A DNA stretch of 42,120 bases, taken from the NCBI RefSeq assembly GCF_029233945.1, contig NZ_JARGOQ010000008.1:1-42120 (forward strand), given 5' to 3'. Shown one piece after another: positions 16,577 to 23,445 of this stretch (its first letter is position 1; each line of letters opens with the position of its first letter). The translations under genes were made by a program, and so were the position numbers. The notes beneath the pieces were generated by a model that did no database searches, was not told where the DNA came from, and saw only the letters and a list, made by a program, of their open reading frames with translations. The stretch comes from Sneathiella sp. (GTDB lineage: Bacteria; Pseudomonadota; Alphaproteobacteria; Sneathiellales; Sneathiellaceae).

Positions 16577-16612
16577 ACAAAAAAGGGCCCGCCGAAGCGA
16601 GCCCTTTTCTTT
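16577..16612. terminator. Bidirectional terminator between higA-like gene and rpsI
   Basis: AAAAGGGC at 16581-16588 pairs with GCCCTTTT at 16601-16608. T-runs follow on the plus strand (TTTTCTTTCT) and on the minus strand (six T). It can end the toxin-antitoxin transcript and the rplM-rpsI transcript. Confidence 0.8.
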
Positions 16613-16632
16613 CTCGTATATAGCTCTCGCGA

Positions 16633-17172
16633 TTAACGCTTGGAGAACTGGAAGCTCCGGCGGGCTTTCGCGCGGCCGTATTTTTTCCGTTCCACAACGC
16701 GGCTGTCGCGGGTGAGGAAGCCTTCGGCTTTCAGTGCCGCGCGCAAGGCCGGCTCATAAGCGGTCAATGCTTTCGAGATACCGTGGCGCACCGCACCGGC
16801 CTGGCCGGAGAGACCCCCGCCCTTTACCGTGCAGATCACGTCGAACTGGCCAACGCGGTCGGTCACCTCGAACGGCTGCAGCAGGATCATGCGGAGCACG
16901 GGGCGCGCAAAATAGACTTCCTGATCGCGGCCGTTGACGGTGAACTTGCCGGAGCCGGGTTTGATCCAGACGCGGGCAATGGCGTTTTTCCGCTTGCCGG
17001 TCGCGTAGGAACGGCCGAGGCTGTCAATCACCGGATCGGCGTGGACAACTTCGATAACCTCGGCGGCCTCGATCACTTCGACGCCGTCTTCGGCGGCCGG
17101 GGCACCGGCATCCTTGGCGGCGCCTTCCGTCAGGTCTTTCAAATCTTCAAGGGAGTTTGCTTCATCGGCCAT
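16633..17172 (-). CDS. rpsI: 30S ribosomal protein S9
   Basis: 179 residues. The S9 core begins near residue 52 ([18 protein letters not shown]) and ends with the conserved RRSFQFSKR tail, whose terminal Lys-Arg reaches the ribosomal P site. The first ~50 residues form an acidic Glu/Ala/Asp extension, common in alphaproteobacterial S9. Other signatures are GKFTVNGR and [18 protein letters not shown]. It starts 2 bp after the rplM stop, so the two are co-transcribed, as nearly everywhere in bacteria. Confidence 0.97.
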   Translation of the reverse strand: MADEANSLEDLKDLTEGAAKDAGAPAAEDGVEVIEAAEVIEVVHADPVIDSLGRSYATGKRKNAIARVWIKPGSGKFTVNGRDQEVYFARPVLRMILLQPFEVTDRVGQFDVICTVKGGGLSGQAGAVRHGISKALTAYEPALRAALKAEGFLTRDSRVVERKKYGRAKARRSFQFSKR

Positions 17173-17174
17173 AC

Positions 17175-17639
17175 TCAGGCGCTCCTTACGTTCTTGGCGT
17201 TCATCGACGCAACATCAACCACTTCGGGGTTCTGCGCCGCATGCGGATGTTCGGAACCGGCATAGACGCGCAGGTTGCTGAACTGCTCCCGCCCCAATGC
17301 GCCGCGCGGGATCATCCGCTCAACGGCCTTCAGGATCAGCCGTTCCGGATGCGCGCTTCCCAGCGTTTTTTCCGCTGTCCGGCTCTTGATGCCGCCCGGA
17401 TAACCGGTATGCCAGTAGAACACCTTGTCGGTCAGCTTCTTGCCGGTCAGGGCGACTTTTTCCGCATTGATGACAATGACATTGTCGCCGCAATCGATAT
17501 GGGGCGTGTACATGGGTTTATGCTTGCCGCGCAGGCGGGTCGCAATAATCGAGGCAAGACGACCGAGAACGAGCCCTTCAGCATCGATCAGCAGCCATTT
17601 CTTCTCCACCTCGGATGGTTTCGCAGAATAGGTTTTCAT
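17175..17639 (-). CDS. rplM: 50S ribosomal protein L13
   Basis: 154 residues, standard length. The start [20 protein letters not shown] and the internal [18 protein letters not shown] and [11 protein letters not shown] segments identify L13. It binds 23S rRNA early in large-subunit assembly. In E. coli, L13 represses its own rplM-rpsI mRNA through the leader. A promoter and a leader hairpin upstream of this gene are described separately. It heads the rplM-rpsI operon; argC, its frequent third partner in this class, is not adjacent. Confidence 0.97.
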   Translation of the reverse strand: MKTYSAKPSEVEKKWLLIDAEGLVLGRLASIIATRLRGKHKPMYTPHIDCGDNVIVINAEKVALTGKKLTDKVFYWHTGYPGGIKSRTAEKTLGSAHPERLILKAVERMIPRGALGREQFSNLRVYAGSEHPHAAQNPEVVDVASMNAKNVRSA

Positions 17640-17682
17640 TTTAACTCAAGCCTTCGCATAAAAGCGTGCCACAACAAATAAA

Positions 17683-17698
17683 GGGAGCGTTTGCTCCC
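17683..17698 (-). promoter_or_regulatory. Stem-loop in the rplM leader
   Basis: On the minus strand GGGAGC pairs with GCTCCC around a 4-nt AAAC loop, followed by TTTATTT. It begins about 6 nt after the predicted transcription start near 17704 and ends 44 nt before the rplM ATG. It could be a 5'-end stabiliser, a weak attenuator or an L13-binding element. Confidence 0.5.
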
Positions 17699-17710
17699 GA
17701 TCTGGTGGCG

Positions 17711-17739
17711 GGTATATGCTCACTTTCACCCCAAGTCAA
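17711..17739 (-). promoter_or_regulatory. Predicted promoter of rplM-rpsI
   Basis: Minus-strand TTGACT (plus 17734-17739) and TATACC (plus 17711-17716) are separated by 17 bp. Transcription would begin near 17704, giving a 65-nt leader. This is the best sigma70-like match upstream of rplM. Confidence 0.6.
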
Positions 17740-17771
17740 CCGAAATAGCGTTGTATTTTCATTAATTTATG

Positions 17772-17795
17772 TTTGTGGTATTATAATACCGCAAA
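17772..17795. promoter_or_regulatory. 24-bp palindrome upstream of the rplM promoter
   Basis: A perfect 14-bp palindrome, GGTATTATAATACC (17777-17790), is extended to TTTG/CAAA at the outer edges with one mismatched pair. It lies about 32 bp upstream of the rplM -35 and 32 bp beyond the stop of the thioesterase gene. It may be a regulator site. No T-run makes it a normal terminator. Confidence 0.45.
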
Positions 17796-17827
17796 ATCAG
17801 CCCCATGTCTGCAGAACCGGTTCAAGA

Positions 17828-18247
17828 TCACCTTTTCGGCGGAATGGCATAGGTCGCGGTGACATGGGCGACGGGATCATCGGGATCGCCCGCATAGAGG
17901 CTGAATTCCCCGACAGCCAAGGTTTTACCAAGCTTGAGCAGCCGCCCCTTCGCCACCATCTCCCCCGGTTCGGGCTTGCGCAGGAAGTTGATATTGAGGC
18001 TGGTGGTCACCGCGAGCGCGACCGGCCCGATCTGGGCGAGCAGCAGCAGATACATCCCCGCATCGGCCAGTTCCATCATCGTCGGGCCCGAAACCGTGCC
18101 GCCCGGGCGCAGATGCCGCTCCCGCGTTGTCATGCGGATCTCGATCGTTTCATCATCCACATGCGCGACCTTCAGCCCGAGATGATCGACCTGCGGGAAA
18201 TGTTCCCGGTTGAAGGTTTCCAGCATTTCGGCGGTCATAACAGGCAT
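17828..18247 (-). CDS. PaaI-type hotdog-fold thioesterase
   Basis: 139 residues of the hotdog fold. The family pattern is visible in RHLRPGGTVSGPTMMELADAGMYLLLL and in the TTSLNINFLRKPEPGEMVAKGRLLKLGKTLAVGEFSLY strand set. PaaI-group enzymes hydrolyse acyl-CoA thioesters. Substrate is not evident. A strong Shine-Dalgarno AAGGAGGAG precedes the ATG at 18247. It lies upstream of rplM on the same strand but 188 bp away, with a separate rplM promoter between. It is divergent from an enoyl-CoA hydratase-like gene, with which it may share acyl-CoA substrates. Confidence 0.88.
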   Translation of the reverse strand: MPVMTAEMLETFNREHFPQVDHLGLKVAHVDDETIEIRMTTRERHLRPGGTVSGPTMMELADAGMYLLLLAQIGPVALAVTTSLNINFLRKPEPGEMVAKGRLLKLGKTLAVGEFSLYAGDPDDPVAHVTATYAIPPKR

Positions 18248-18406
18248 GGGCGGTTTCTCCTCCTTGTGATGCGGGCAAGATAATCGCCCTCCCCCGCCGC
18301 CGCAAGCCCTTCGCGAAACGGTCAGAAAATTACCGCTATGGCATTGATCCGCCGCGAGAAAGGATTATGGTATCTGTCAAAAGACGAATTTACGAGGAAT
18401 GACCGA

Positions 18407-19213
18407 ATGTCTGGCAGAGAAATAACGAACAAGGACAATGAAGACATCATCCGGTTCAATGTGGCGGATCATATCGCCACGATAACGCTCAACGATCCGA
18501 CGAGCCGCAACTCCCTGTCGCGCAAGATGATGGGACGGATGCAGGAGTTGCTGGACGAGATTGCGGCGTCAACGGACATTCATGTCGTCATTATCGAGGC
18601 AACGGGCCCGGTTTTCAGTTCCGGGCATAACCTGAAGGAAGTCATCGCCTCCCATGACGAGGGGACGGTCGGCGATCTCCTAAAACAATGCAGCACCATG
18701 ATGCAGGGCGTCGTGACCCTGCCGCAGCCGGTGATCGCCCGCATCGATGGCGCGGTGACGGCGGCGGGGACGCAGCTTGTCGCCTCCTGCGATTTGGCCT
18801 ACGCATCGGAAACATCGAAATTCGCCACCTCGGGCGTTAACTTCGGGCTGTTCTGCTCCACCCCCATGGTCGCCCTCAGCCGTAATGTCGCGCCGAAACA
18901 GGCGATGGAAATGCTGGTCAGCGGAGACTTTATCGACGCGGCGCGTGCGGTGGAAATCGGCCTGATCAATGCCGCCCTGCCCGACGGCGAACTGGACAAT
19001 CATCTGCAGGCCATGGCGAAGAATATCGCCTCGAAATCGCCGCTGGTCCTGAAACTCGGTAAATCGGCCTTTTACAAACAGCTCAACATGCCCCTTGATG
19101 AAGCCTATAAATTCACCTCCGGTGTTATGCAGGAAAACATCGCCTCCGAGGATGGGCAGGAAGGCATGACCGCCTTCAAGGAGAAGCGCGCGCCGGTCTG
19201 GCGGGGAAAATAG
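18407..19213 (+). CDS. Enoyl-CoA hydratase/isomerase family protein (ECHDC3-like)
   Basis: 268 residues from the ATG at 18407, which has Shine-Dalgarno GAGGA. An in-frame ATG at 18338 would add 23 residues without a family match. The crotonase fold is clear: DHIATITLNDPTSRNSLSRKM, then the oxyanion-hole segment GPVFSSGHNLKE and a DGAVTAAGTQLVASCDLAYAS stretch. The alanine-rich second hole and lack of the usual catalytic Glu pair make plain hydratase activity uncertain. It resembles proteins called enoyl-CoA hydratase domain-containing 3. The CoA-binding gene starts 5 bp downstream, so the genes form an operon with the sulfhydrylase. Confidence 0.87.
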   Translation: MSGREITNKDNEDIIRFNVADHIATITLNDPTSRNSLSRKMMGRMQELLDEIAASTDIHVVIIEATGPVFSSGHNLKEVIASHDEGTVGDLLKQCSTMMQGVVTLPQPVIARIDGAVTAAGTQLVASCDLAYASETSKFATSGVNFGLFCSTPMVALSRNVAPKQAMEMLVSGDFIDAARAVEIGLINAALPDGELDNHLQAMAKNIASKSPLVLKLGKSAFYKQLNMPLDEAYKFTSGVMQENIASEDGQEGMTAFKEKRAPVWRGK

Positions 19214-19218
19214 GCTCC

Positions 19219-19710
19219 ATGGATCACGATGCTTACGCCGATGAGTATATCGCCGGCATCCTCAATGACGTGAAGACCATCGCCGTGGTCGGCGCGAGCA
19301 GCAACCCCGCGCGCCCGAGCTACTACGTCATGAAATATCTGAAGCGCAAAGGATATCGCTGTATCCCGGTCAATCCCGGCATTGCGGGGCAGGAACTGCT
19401 GGGCGAGATGGCCTATGCCTCCCTCTCCGATATCCCCGTGCCCATCGATATGGTCGATTGCTTCCGCGCCAGCGAGGCCATTCCGCCGATTGTGGACGAG
19501 GCGATCAAGATCGGCGCGAAGGTCATCTGGATGCAGCTGGGTGTCCGCCACGACGACGCGGCGAAGGTGGCGGAGGCCGCCGGGCTTAAAGTCGTGATGA
19601 ACCGCTGCCCCAAAATAGAATTCGGCCGCCTGTCCGGGGAAATCGCCTTTATGGGCGGCCGATCCGGCGTTATTTCATCAAAAAGATCAAAACTAGTAGG
19701 GAAAAAATAA
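19219..19710 (+). CDS. CoA-binding domain protein (YccU-like)
   Basis: 163 residues with a Rossmann-type CoA-binding fold like the N-terminal domain of succinyl-CoA synthetase alpha. The nucleotide loop is IAVVGASSNPARPSYYVMKYL near residue 20. VIWMQLGVRHDDAA and NRCPKIEF follow the YccU pattern. The exact role is not known for this family; it may bind CoA or an acyl-CoA as a sensor. It sits 5 bp after the hydratase-like gene and 1 bp before the sulfhydrylase start, which points to one transcript and coupled translation. Confidence 0.88.
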   Translation: MDHDAYADEYIAGILNDVKTIAVVGASSNPARPSYYVMKYLKRKGYRCIPVNPGIAGQELLGEMAYASLSDIPVPIDMVDCFRASEAIPPIVDEAIKIGAKVIWMQLGVRHDDAAKVAEAAGLKVVMNRCPKIEFGRLSGEIAFMGGRSGVISSKRSKLVGKK

Positions 19711-19711
19711 C

Positions 19712-20989
19712 ATGAGCACCCCAAAATTCGAGACTCTCTCCATTCATGCCGGCGCGGCACCGGACCCGACCACCGGCGCGCGGGTGACCCCCATCTACCA
19801 GACCGCATCCTATGTGTTCGATGATGTCGATCACGCGGCGGAGCTTTTCAATCTTCAGGCGTTTGGCAATATCTATACCCGCCTGACCAACCCGACCACC
19901 GCCGTATTGGAAGAGCGGGTGGCAACGCTGGAAGGCGGCGCGACGGGCCTTGCGGTGGCGTCCGGCCATGCGGCGCAGATGATCGTCTTTCACACGCTGA
20001 TGGAAAATGGCGATGATTTCCTCGCGTCCACCAAGCTCTATGGCGGCTCGATCACCCAGTTCGGCCAGTCCTTCAAGAAGTTCGGCTGGAACGCCATCTT
20101 CGTCGATCCGACGGATCCGGAGGATTTCAAAAAGGCGCTGACGCCGAAATGCAAGGGCATCTTTATCGAGAGCCTTGCCAATCCCGGCGGCGTGATGACG
20201 GATATCGAGGCCATCGCCAAGATCGCCCATGACGCGGGCATCCCGCTCATCGTTGATAACACGCTGGCGACGCCCTACCATTGCCGCCCGTTCGAATGGG
20301 GCGCGGATATCGTTGTCCATTCGGCGACGAAATTCCTCGGTGGGCACGGCAACTCCATCGGCGGGCTGATCATCGATAGCGGCAAGTTCGACTGGAGCGC
20401 ATCGGACAAATTCCCGACCCTGAGCCAGCCGAACCCGTCCTATCACGGCCTCAAATTCCATGAGACCTTCGGCGAGCTTGGCTTCGGTATTGCCTGCCGG
20501 GCCCTGGGCCTGCGCGATCTTGGCCCTGCCCTCTCCCCGTTTAATGCCTTCCTCATCCAGACCGGGATTGAGACCCTGCCGCTCCGCATGGAACGGCATA
20601 GCGCCAACGCACTCAAGGTCGCGGAGTATTTAAAGGGCCATGACAAGGTGAGCTGGGTGTCCTACGCGGGCCTCAAGGGCGATCCCTATTATGATCTCGG
20701 CCAGAAATATCTGAATGGCGGTGCCGGTGCGGTGCTGACCTTCGGCATCAAGGGCGGCTATGACGCAGGCGTCAAGATGGTCGAAAAGGTGGAGCTGTTC
20801 TCGCATCTCGCCAATATCGGCGATACGCGGAGCCTGATCATCCATCCGAGTTCCACCACCCATCGCCAGCTCGATGAGAAACAGCAGGTCGCCGCGGGCG
20901 CCGGGCCGGACGTTGTCCGCCTCTCCGTCGGGATCGAGAATGTTAGCGATATCATCGCCGATCTGGAACAGGCCCTCGCCGCCAGCTAA
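19712..20989 (+). CDS. O-acetylhomoserine sulfhydrylase-type Cys/Met metabolism PLP enzyme
   Basis: 425 residues of the Cys/Met metabolism PLP family. The start FETLSIHAGAAPDPTTGARVTPIYQTA and the lysine motif VVHSATKFLGGHGNSIGG (PLP-binding Lys) fit O-acetylhomoserine aminocarboxypropyltransferase (MetY type), about 425 residues long. MetY makes homocysteine from O-acetylhomoserine and sulfide. A MetZ-like O-succinylhomoserine enzyme is less likely because of length. The ATG is 1 bp after the CoA-binding gene. Homoserine for the pathway can come from hom at 1252. No S-box or SAM riboswitch is seen upstream. Confidence 0.9.
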   Translation: MSTPKFETLSIHAGAAPDPTTGARVTPIYQTASYVFDDVDHAAELFNLQAFGNIYTRLTNPTTAVLEERVATLEGGATGLAVASGHAAQMIVFHTLMENGDDFLASTKLYGGSITQFGQSFKKFGWNAIFVDPTDPEDFKKALTPKCKGIFIESLANPGGVMTDIEAIAKIAHDAGIPLIVDNTLATPYHCRPFEWGADIVVHSATKFLGGHGNSIGGLIIDSGKFDWSASDKFPTLSQPNPSYHGLKFHETFGELGFGIACRALGLRDLGPALSPFNAFLIQTGIETLPLRMERHSANALKVAEYLKGHDKVSWVSYAGLKGDPYYDLGQKYLNGGAGAVLTFGIKGGYDAGVKMVEKVELFSHLANIGDTRSLIIHPSSTTHRQLDEKQQVAAGAGPDVVRLSVGIENVSDIIADLEQALAAS

Positions 20990-20992
20990 CCG

Positions 20993-21373
20993 CTATCCCT
21001 CATAAACGGATAGCTCTATCAGGTTGAGATCGGGGTCGCGCACGTAAAGAGACGTGATCGACCCCCTCGCCCCTGTCCGCGTGACCGGACCTTCCAGAAT
21101 ATCGATGCCCGCCGCGTCCAGCCGGGCCTGCATGTCGCCGAGTTCCCCCTCGATAATAAAGCACAGATCCGCCGTGCCGGGTTTCGCCAGATGCGCCTTC
21201 GGCTCGAACTCGTGACCGGCCAGATGCAGGTTGATTTTGGACGACCCGAACGTCACTGCGCGCCGCCCTTCACCAAATTCCTCATAAGTCATTCCCAATA
21301 TTTTACAGTAAAATACCTTCGTTCGCTCAATATCTGCGACAGTTAAAACTAAATGATCCAGATTTTTAATCAT
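20993..21373 (-). CDS. VOC / glyoxalase-fold protein
   Basis: 126 residues with the vicinal oxygen chelate fold: MIKNLDHLVLTVADIERTKVFYCKILGM at the N-terminus (His7 as probable metal ligand), INLHLAGHE in the middle and LYVRDPDLNLIELSVYEG at the C-terminus (metal Glu). Two beta-alpha-beta-beta-beta modules are present, as in glyoxalase I-like and fosfomycin-resistance-like proteins. Substrate is unknown. It ends 3 bp from the sulfhydrylase stop on the opposite strand and is divergent from the curli-like operon. The first ~30 codons are more AT-rich than the rest. Confidence 0.85.
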   Translation of the reverse strand: MIKNLDHLVLTVADIERTKVFYCKILGMTYEEFGEGRRAVTFGSSKINLHLAGHEFEPKAHLAKPGTADLCFIIEGELGDMQARLDAAGIDILEGPVTRTGARGSITSLYVRDPDLNLIELSVYEG

Positions 21374-21435
21374 ATTTATTTCTCTATTTATAGTATTTTT
21401 ATTATTGAAACAGACTTAATTCGGCACCAGTTAAG

Positions 21436-21450
21436 TAAATAATTTATTTA
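21436..21450. promoter_or_regulatory. AT-rich inverted repeat before the curli-like operon
   Basis: TAAATAA and TTATTTA flank a single T, forming a perfect 15-bp inverted repeat. It ends 3 bp before the Shine-Dalgarno AAGG and 13 bp before the ATG at 21464. The whole 90-bp divergent gap to the VOC gene is AT-rich. The repeat could be an operator or a local mRNA hairpin. Confidence 0.4.
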
Positions 21451-21463
21451 TTAAGGAAAAACT

Positions 21464-21892
21464 ATGAAGTATTCATTCATCGCTGCCTCAATTCTATTAT
21501 TTACTTTACCGGCAATCGCAACCGCCAGGGACGGCACGGCCACGGCGGCGGCGAACTGGAACGACAGCACCCACTTCCAGACATCCTATGACATCCTGAC
21601 CAAGTCTGCCATCGCCGAACTGATCGAGAAGAAGGAAGGCGGCTTCTACGACGGCTGGAACCAGTACAACAGCTACATCACCAATATCGGCGCGCAGACG
21701 ACCACCATCGGTTCGCAGACGGTTTTCACCGACAGTAACCTGGACAATGTCTTTGTCACCCCGGTCAACTGCGGGGAGATCGTCAGCTCTACGTCGGTCG
21801 ATTCACCGGCGACAAACGAAGATTCCACCAATATATCCTCCACCATAGGTGCGCCATGCCAGGTACAGGTGAATAATGCAAGCAATCCTTAA
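21464..21892 (+). CDS. Secreted small protein, possible HfaA/curlin-type subunit
   Basis: 142 residues. A signal peptide is visible: MKYS, then a hydrophobic core and a likely cleavage after AIATA near residue 21. The mature part has AANWNDSTHFQTSYD, then an Asn/Thr/Ser/Val-rich region with GSQTVFTDSNLDNVFVTPVNCGEI, which resembles the beta-strand repeat style of curlin and HfaA proteins. Two Cys residues (VNCGE and APCQV) could form a disulfide. Its last 17 bp overlap the CsgG-like gene, so translation is coupled. I assign it as a substrate candidate of that secretion pore by context and style, not by a firm family match. Confidence 0.6.
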   Translation: MKYSFIAASILLFTLPAIATARDGTATAAANWNDSTHFQTSYDILTKSAIAELIEKKEGGFYDGWNQYNSYITNIGAQTTTIGSQTVFTDSNLDNVFVTPVNCGEIVSSTSVDSPATNEDSTNISSTIGAPCQVQVNNASNP

Positions 21893-22664
21893 ATCCCTAT
21901 TATTACTGCCGGTTTTTTTGACCGGCTGCATCGCGACAAGCAGTGAGAATGTGGCGTTGCCCAGCGGGCCTCCGGTTCAGACCTTGAGAACGCCCTATGA
22001 CACACTTGTCGCCTGCGTCGCGGAGAAGAGCAAATTGCGCGGCGTCTGGGCCGTCGGCGAAATTACCGACGCCACCGGCAAGTTCAGCGCGGAATTTTCC
22101 GGCACGGGACGATATGTCACGCAAGGCGCCGGGGACATGATGCTGACCACGCTGGTTCAGGCGAAGGCGGAATCCATCGTCAACCGCCGCGATCCCCGAC
22201 CGATCATCACCGAAATCCAGCTTGGCCTTCGCGATGCGCGGCAGTTTGTCCTGATGGATTACTATATTACCGGTTCCATCAATACGCTTGATTTCATTCC
22301 CGGCGCGGCGGCGGAACTGACCATTGCCGGGATCGGCCCGCGCTATCGGCAGAACCGCGCCATTGTCGGGCTGGATCTGCATCTGACCAATGCGCGCACC
22401 TCCGAAGTGCTGGCGGCGGTCAATATCTCGAAGCAGATCTTCGCCGATGAGGCCGGCTTCGGGATCGGGCGCTTCTTCGGGGATACGCTGGTCGATCTCG
22501 ATATCAGCGGCCAGAACCGCGAGCCGCTCCAACTCTCCTTGCGGTCCATGCTCCAGTTTGGTCTCTATGAAATGCTGTCGGAGCTCAATCCCGACCTGCG
22601 GAAGAACTGCCAGCAAATCGTCGACAGCGTTGAAGGCGTCGAAGACATTCCATCAAACAGCTAA
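21876..22664 (+). CDS. CsgG/HfaB-type outer-membrane secretion lipoprotein
   Basis: 262 residues. A lipoprotein signal ends in lipobox LTGC (Cys18). The CsgG core is recognisable: DYYITGSI at 128-135, a GIGPRYRQ segment at 152-159, the strand run TNARTSEVLAAVNISKQIFADEAG at 171-194, and REPLQLSLRSMLQFGL near 215-230. In E. coli CsgG these align with YFLTGSI, GIGADTQYQ, VNTSKTILSYEVQAG and NEPVMLCLMSAIETG. CsgG forms a nonameric pore that exports curli subunits; HfaB of Caulobacter anchors the holdfast. It lies between two secreted proteins, which are likely substrates. The start at 21876 has CAGGTG as ribosome site inside the upstream gene. Confidence 0.85.
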   Translation: MQAILKSLLLLPVFLTGCIATSSENVALPSGPPVQTLRTPYDTLVACVAEKSKLRGVWAVGEITDATGKFSAEFSGTGRYVTQGAGDMMLTTLVQAKAESIVNRRDPRPIITEIQLGLRDARQFVLMDYYITGSINTLDFIPGAAAELTIAGIGPRYRQNRAIVGLDLHLTNARTSEVLAAVNISKQIFADEAGFGIGRFFGDTLVDLDISGQNREPLQLSLRSMLQFGLYEMLSELNPDLRKNCQQIVDSVEGVEDIPSNS

Positions 22665-22737
22665 ATAGAAAAACTGAATGTCACCAACAGGCGATGCGTC
22701 CATTTCTTTCAATCCATTTCAGACAAAGGATATTATC

Positions 22738-23367
22738 ATGAAAAAACTTACCGTAAGCGCGATTGCCCTGGCCATGCTCGCCACACCGGCGATGGCGGGC
22801 TGGAACGGCCCCTCCTCCGGTGGCGGCGGGGGCGGCGCAGGCGCAGGCAACCCCGATCTATCGGTCGACAGCAATGGAGTTTTCTCGAGCGTCAGTGGCA
22901 ATGGCGGCACCGTCACCGTTGGGGGCAGCAACTCCGTTAATCTGGCAAGCATCAATACTGGAAATGCTCTTTCGGTACAGAATATCAATGATTCCCTGCT
23001 TCTTGTGAATCCGTTGAAGGCCGATCCGGACGGTGGAGCCTCTAACCCGTTCAACGTTTCCAATATTATGGCATACAGCCACTTCCAGACGACGAGCTTC
23101 AACTTTAATAAATTGAGCGGAGACGACACCAATCCCGATGCACCCGCTGTTAATGTCGAAGTTATCGCCATCGCTGCCGCTGGAGCCGGTGCCGATACGG
23201 GGTCGTCATCTCCCATCAGTGGACATTTTAACCCGGGGCCTGTCCTGCCCAGCTCCCCCTCTGCTGAAGCAGGTGCGGTCGCGGGCGTGGGCGTGGGCGT
23301 CTCAATCAACAGCTCGCCCGTAGAGGTCGTTCCGGACGACACGCCTCCCCCCAGCCCTGAGAATTAA
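22738..23367 (+). CDS. Secreted Gly/Asn/Ser-rich protein, candidate curli-like export substrate
   Basis: 209 residues from the ATG at 22738, with Shine-Dalgarno AAAGGA. An in-frame ATG at 22678 would bury the signal peptide. Signal MKKLTVSAIALAMLATPAMA cleaves after residue 20. A glycine-rich run (GPSSGGGGGGAGAG) follows, then an Asn/Ser/Val-rich part with NGGTVTVGGSNSVNLAS and a low-complexity Ala/Gly/Pro/Ser-rich C-terminus ending PPPSPEN. No Cys is present. This composition fits a surface or amyloid-type component exported by the upstream CsgG-like pore, 73 bp away. I know no named family for it. Confidence 0.65.
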   Translation: MKKLTVSAIALAMLATPAMAGWNGPSSGGGGGGAGAGNPDLSVDSNGVFSSVSGNGGTVTVGGSNSVNLASINTGNALSVQNINDSLLLVNPLKADPDGGASNPFNVSNIMAYSHFQTTSFNFNKLSGDDTNPDAPAVNVEVIAIAAAGAGADTGSSSPISGHFNPGPVLPSSPSAEAGAVAGVGVGVSINSSPVEVVPDDTPPPSPEN

Positions 23368-23418
23368 GGCGGGCATGCGCCCCCCGTGATCCGTCTGGTG
23401 CGGGAGCAGCCTCTATCG

Positions 23419-23445
23419 CCGGTCAGCTTATTGCTGGCCGGTTTT
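23419..23445 (+). terminator. Rho-independent terminator of the curli-like operon
   Basis: CCGGTCAGC at 23419-23427 pairs with GCTGGCCGG at 23433-23441 (one wobble) around a 5-nt TTATT loop and ends in TTTT. It lies 51 bp after the last secreted-protein gene and overlaps the stop of the convergent ctaA. Confidence 0.75.

Noticed and set aside
20992-21014. Hairpin GCTATCC/GGATAGC between the sulfhydrylase and VOC genes as a terminator
   Set aside because: The 9-nt loop and lack of a T-run on either strand make it weak; it also overlaps the VOC coding end.
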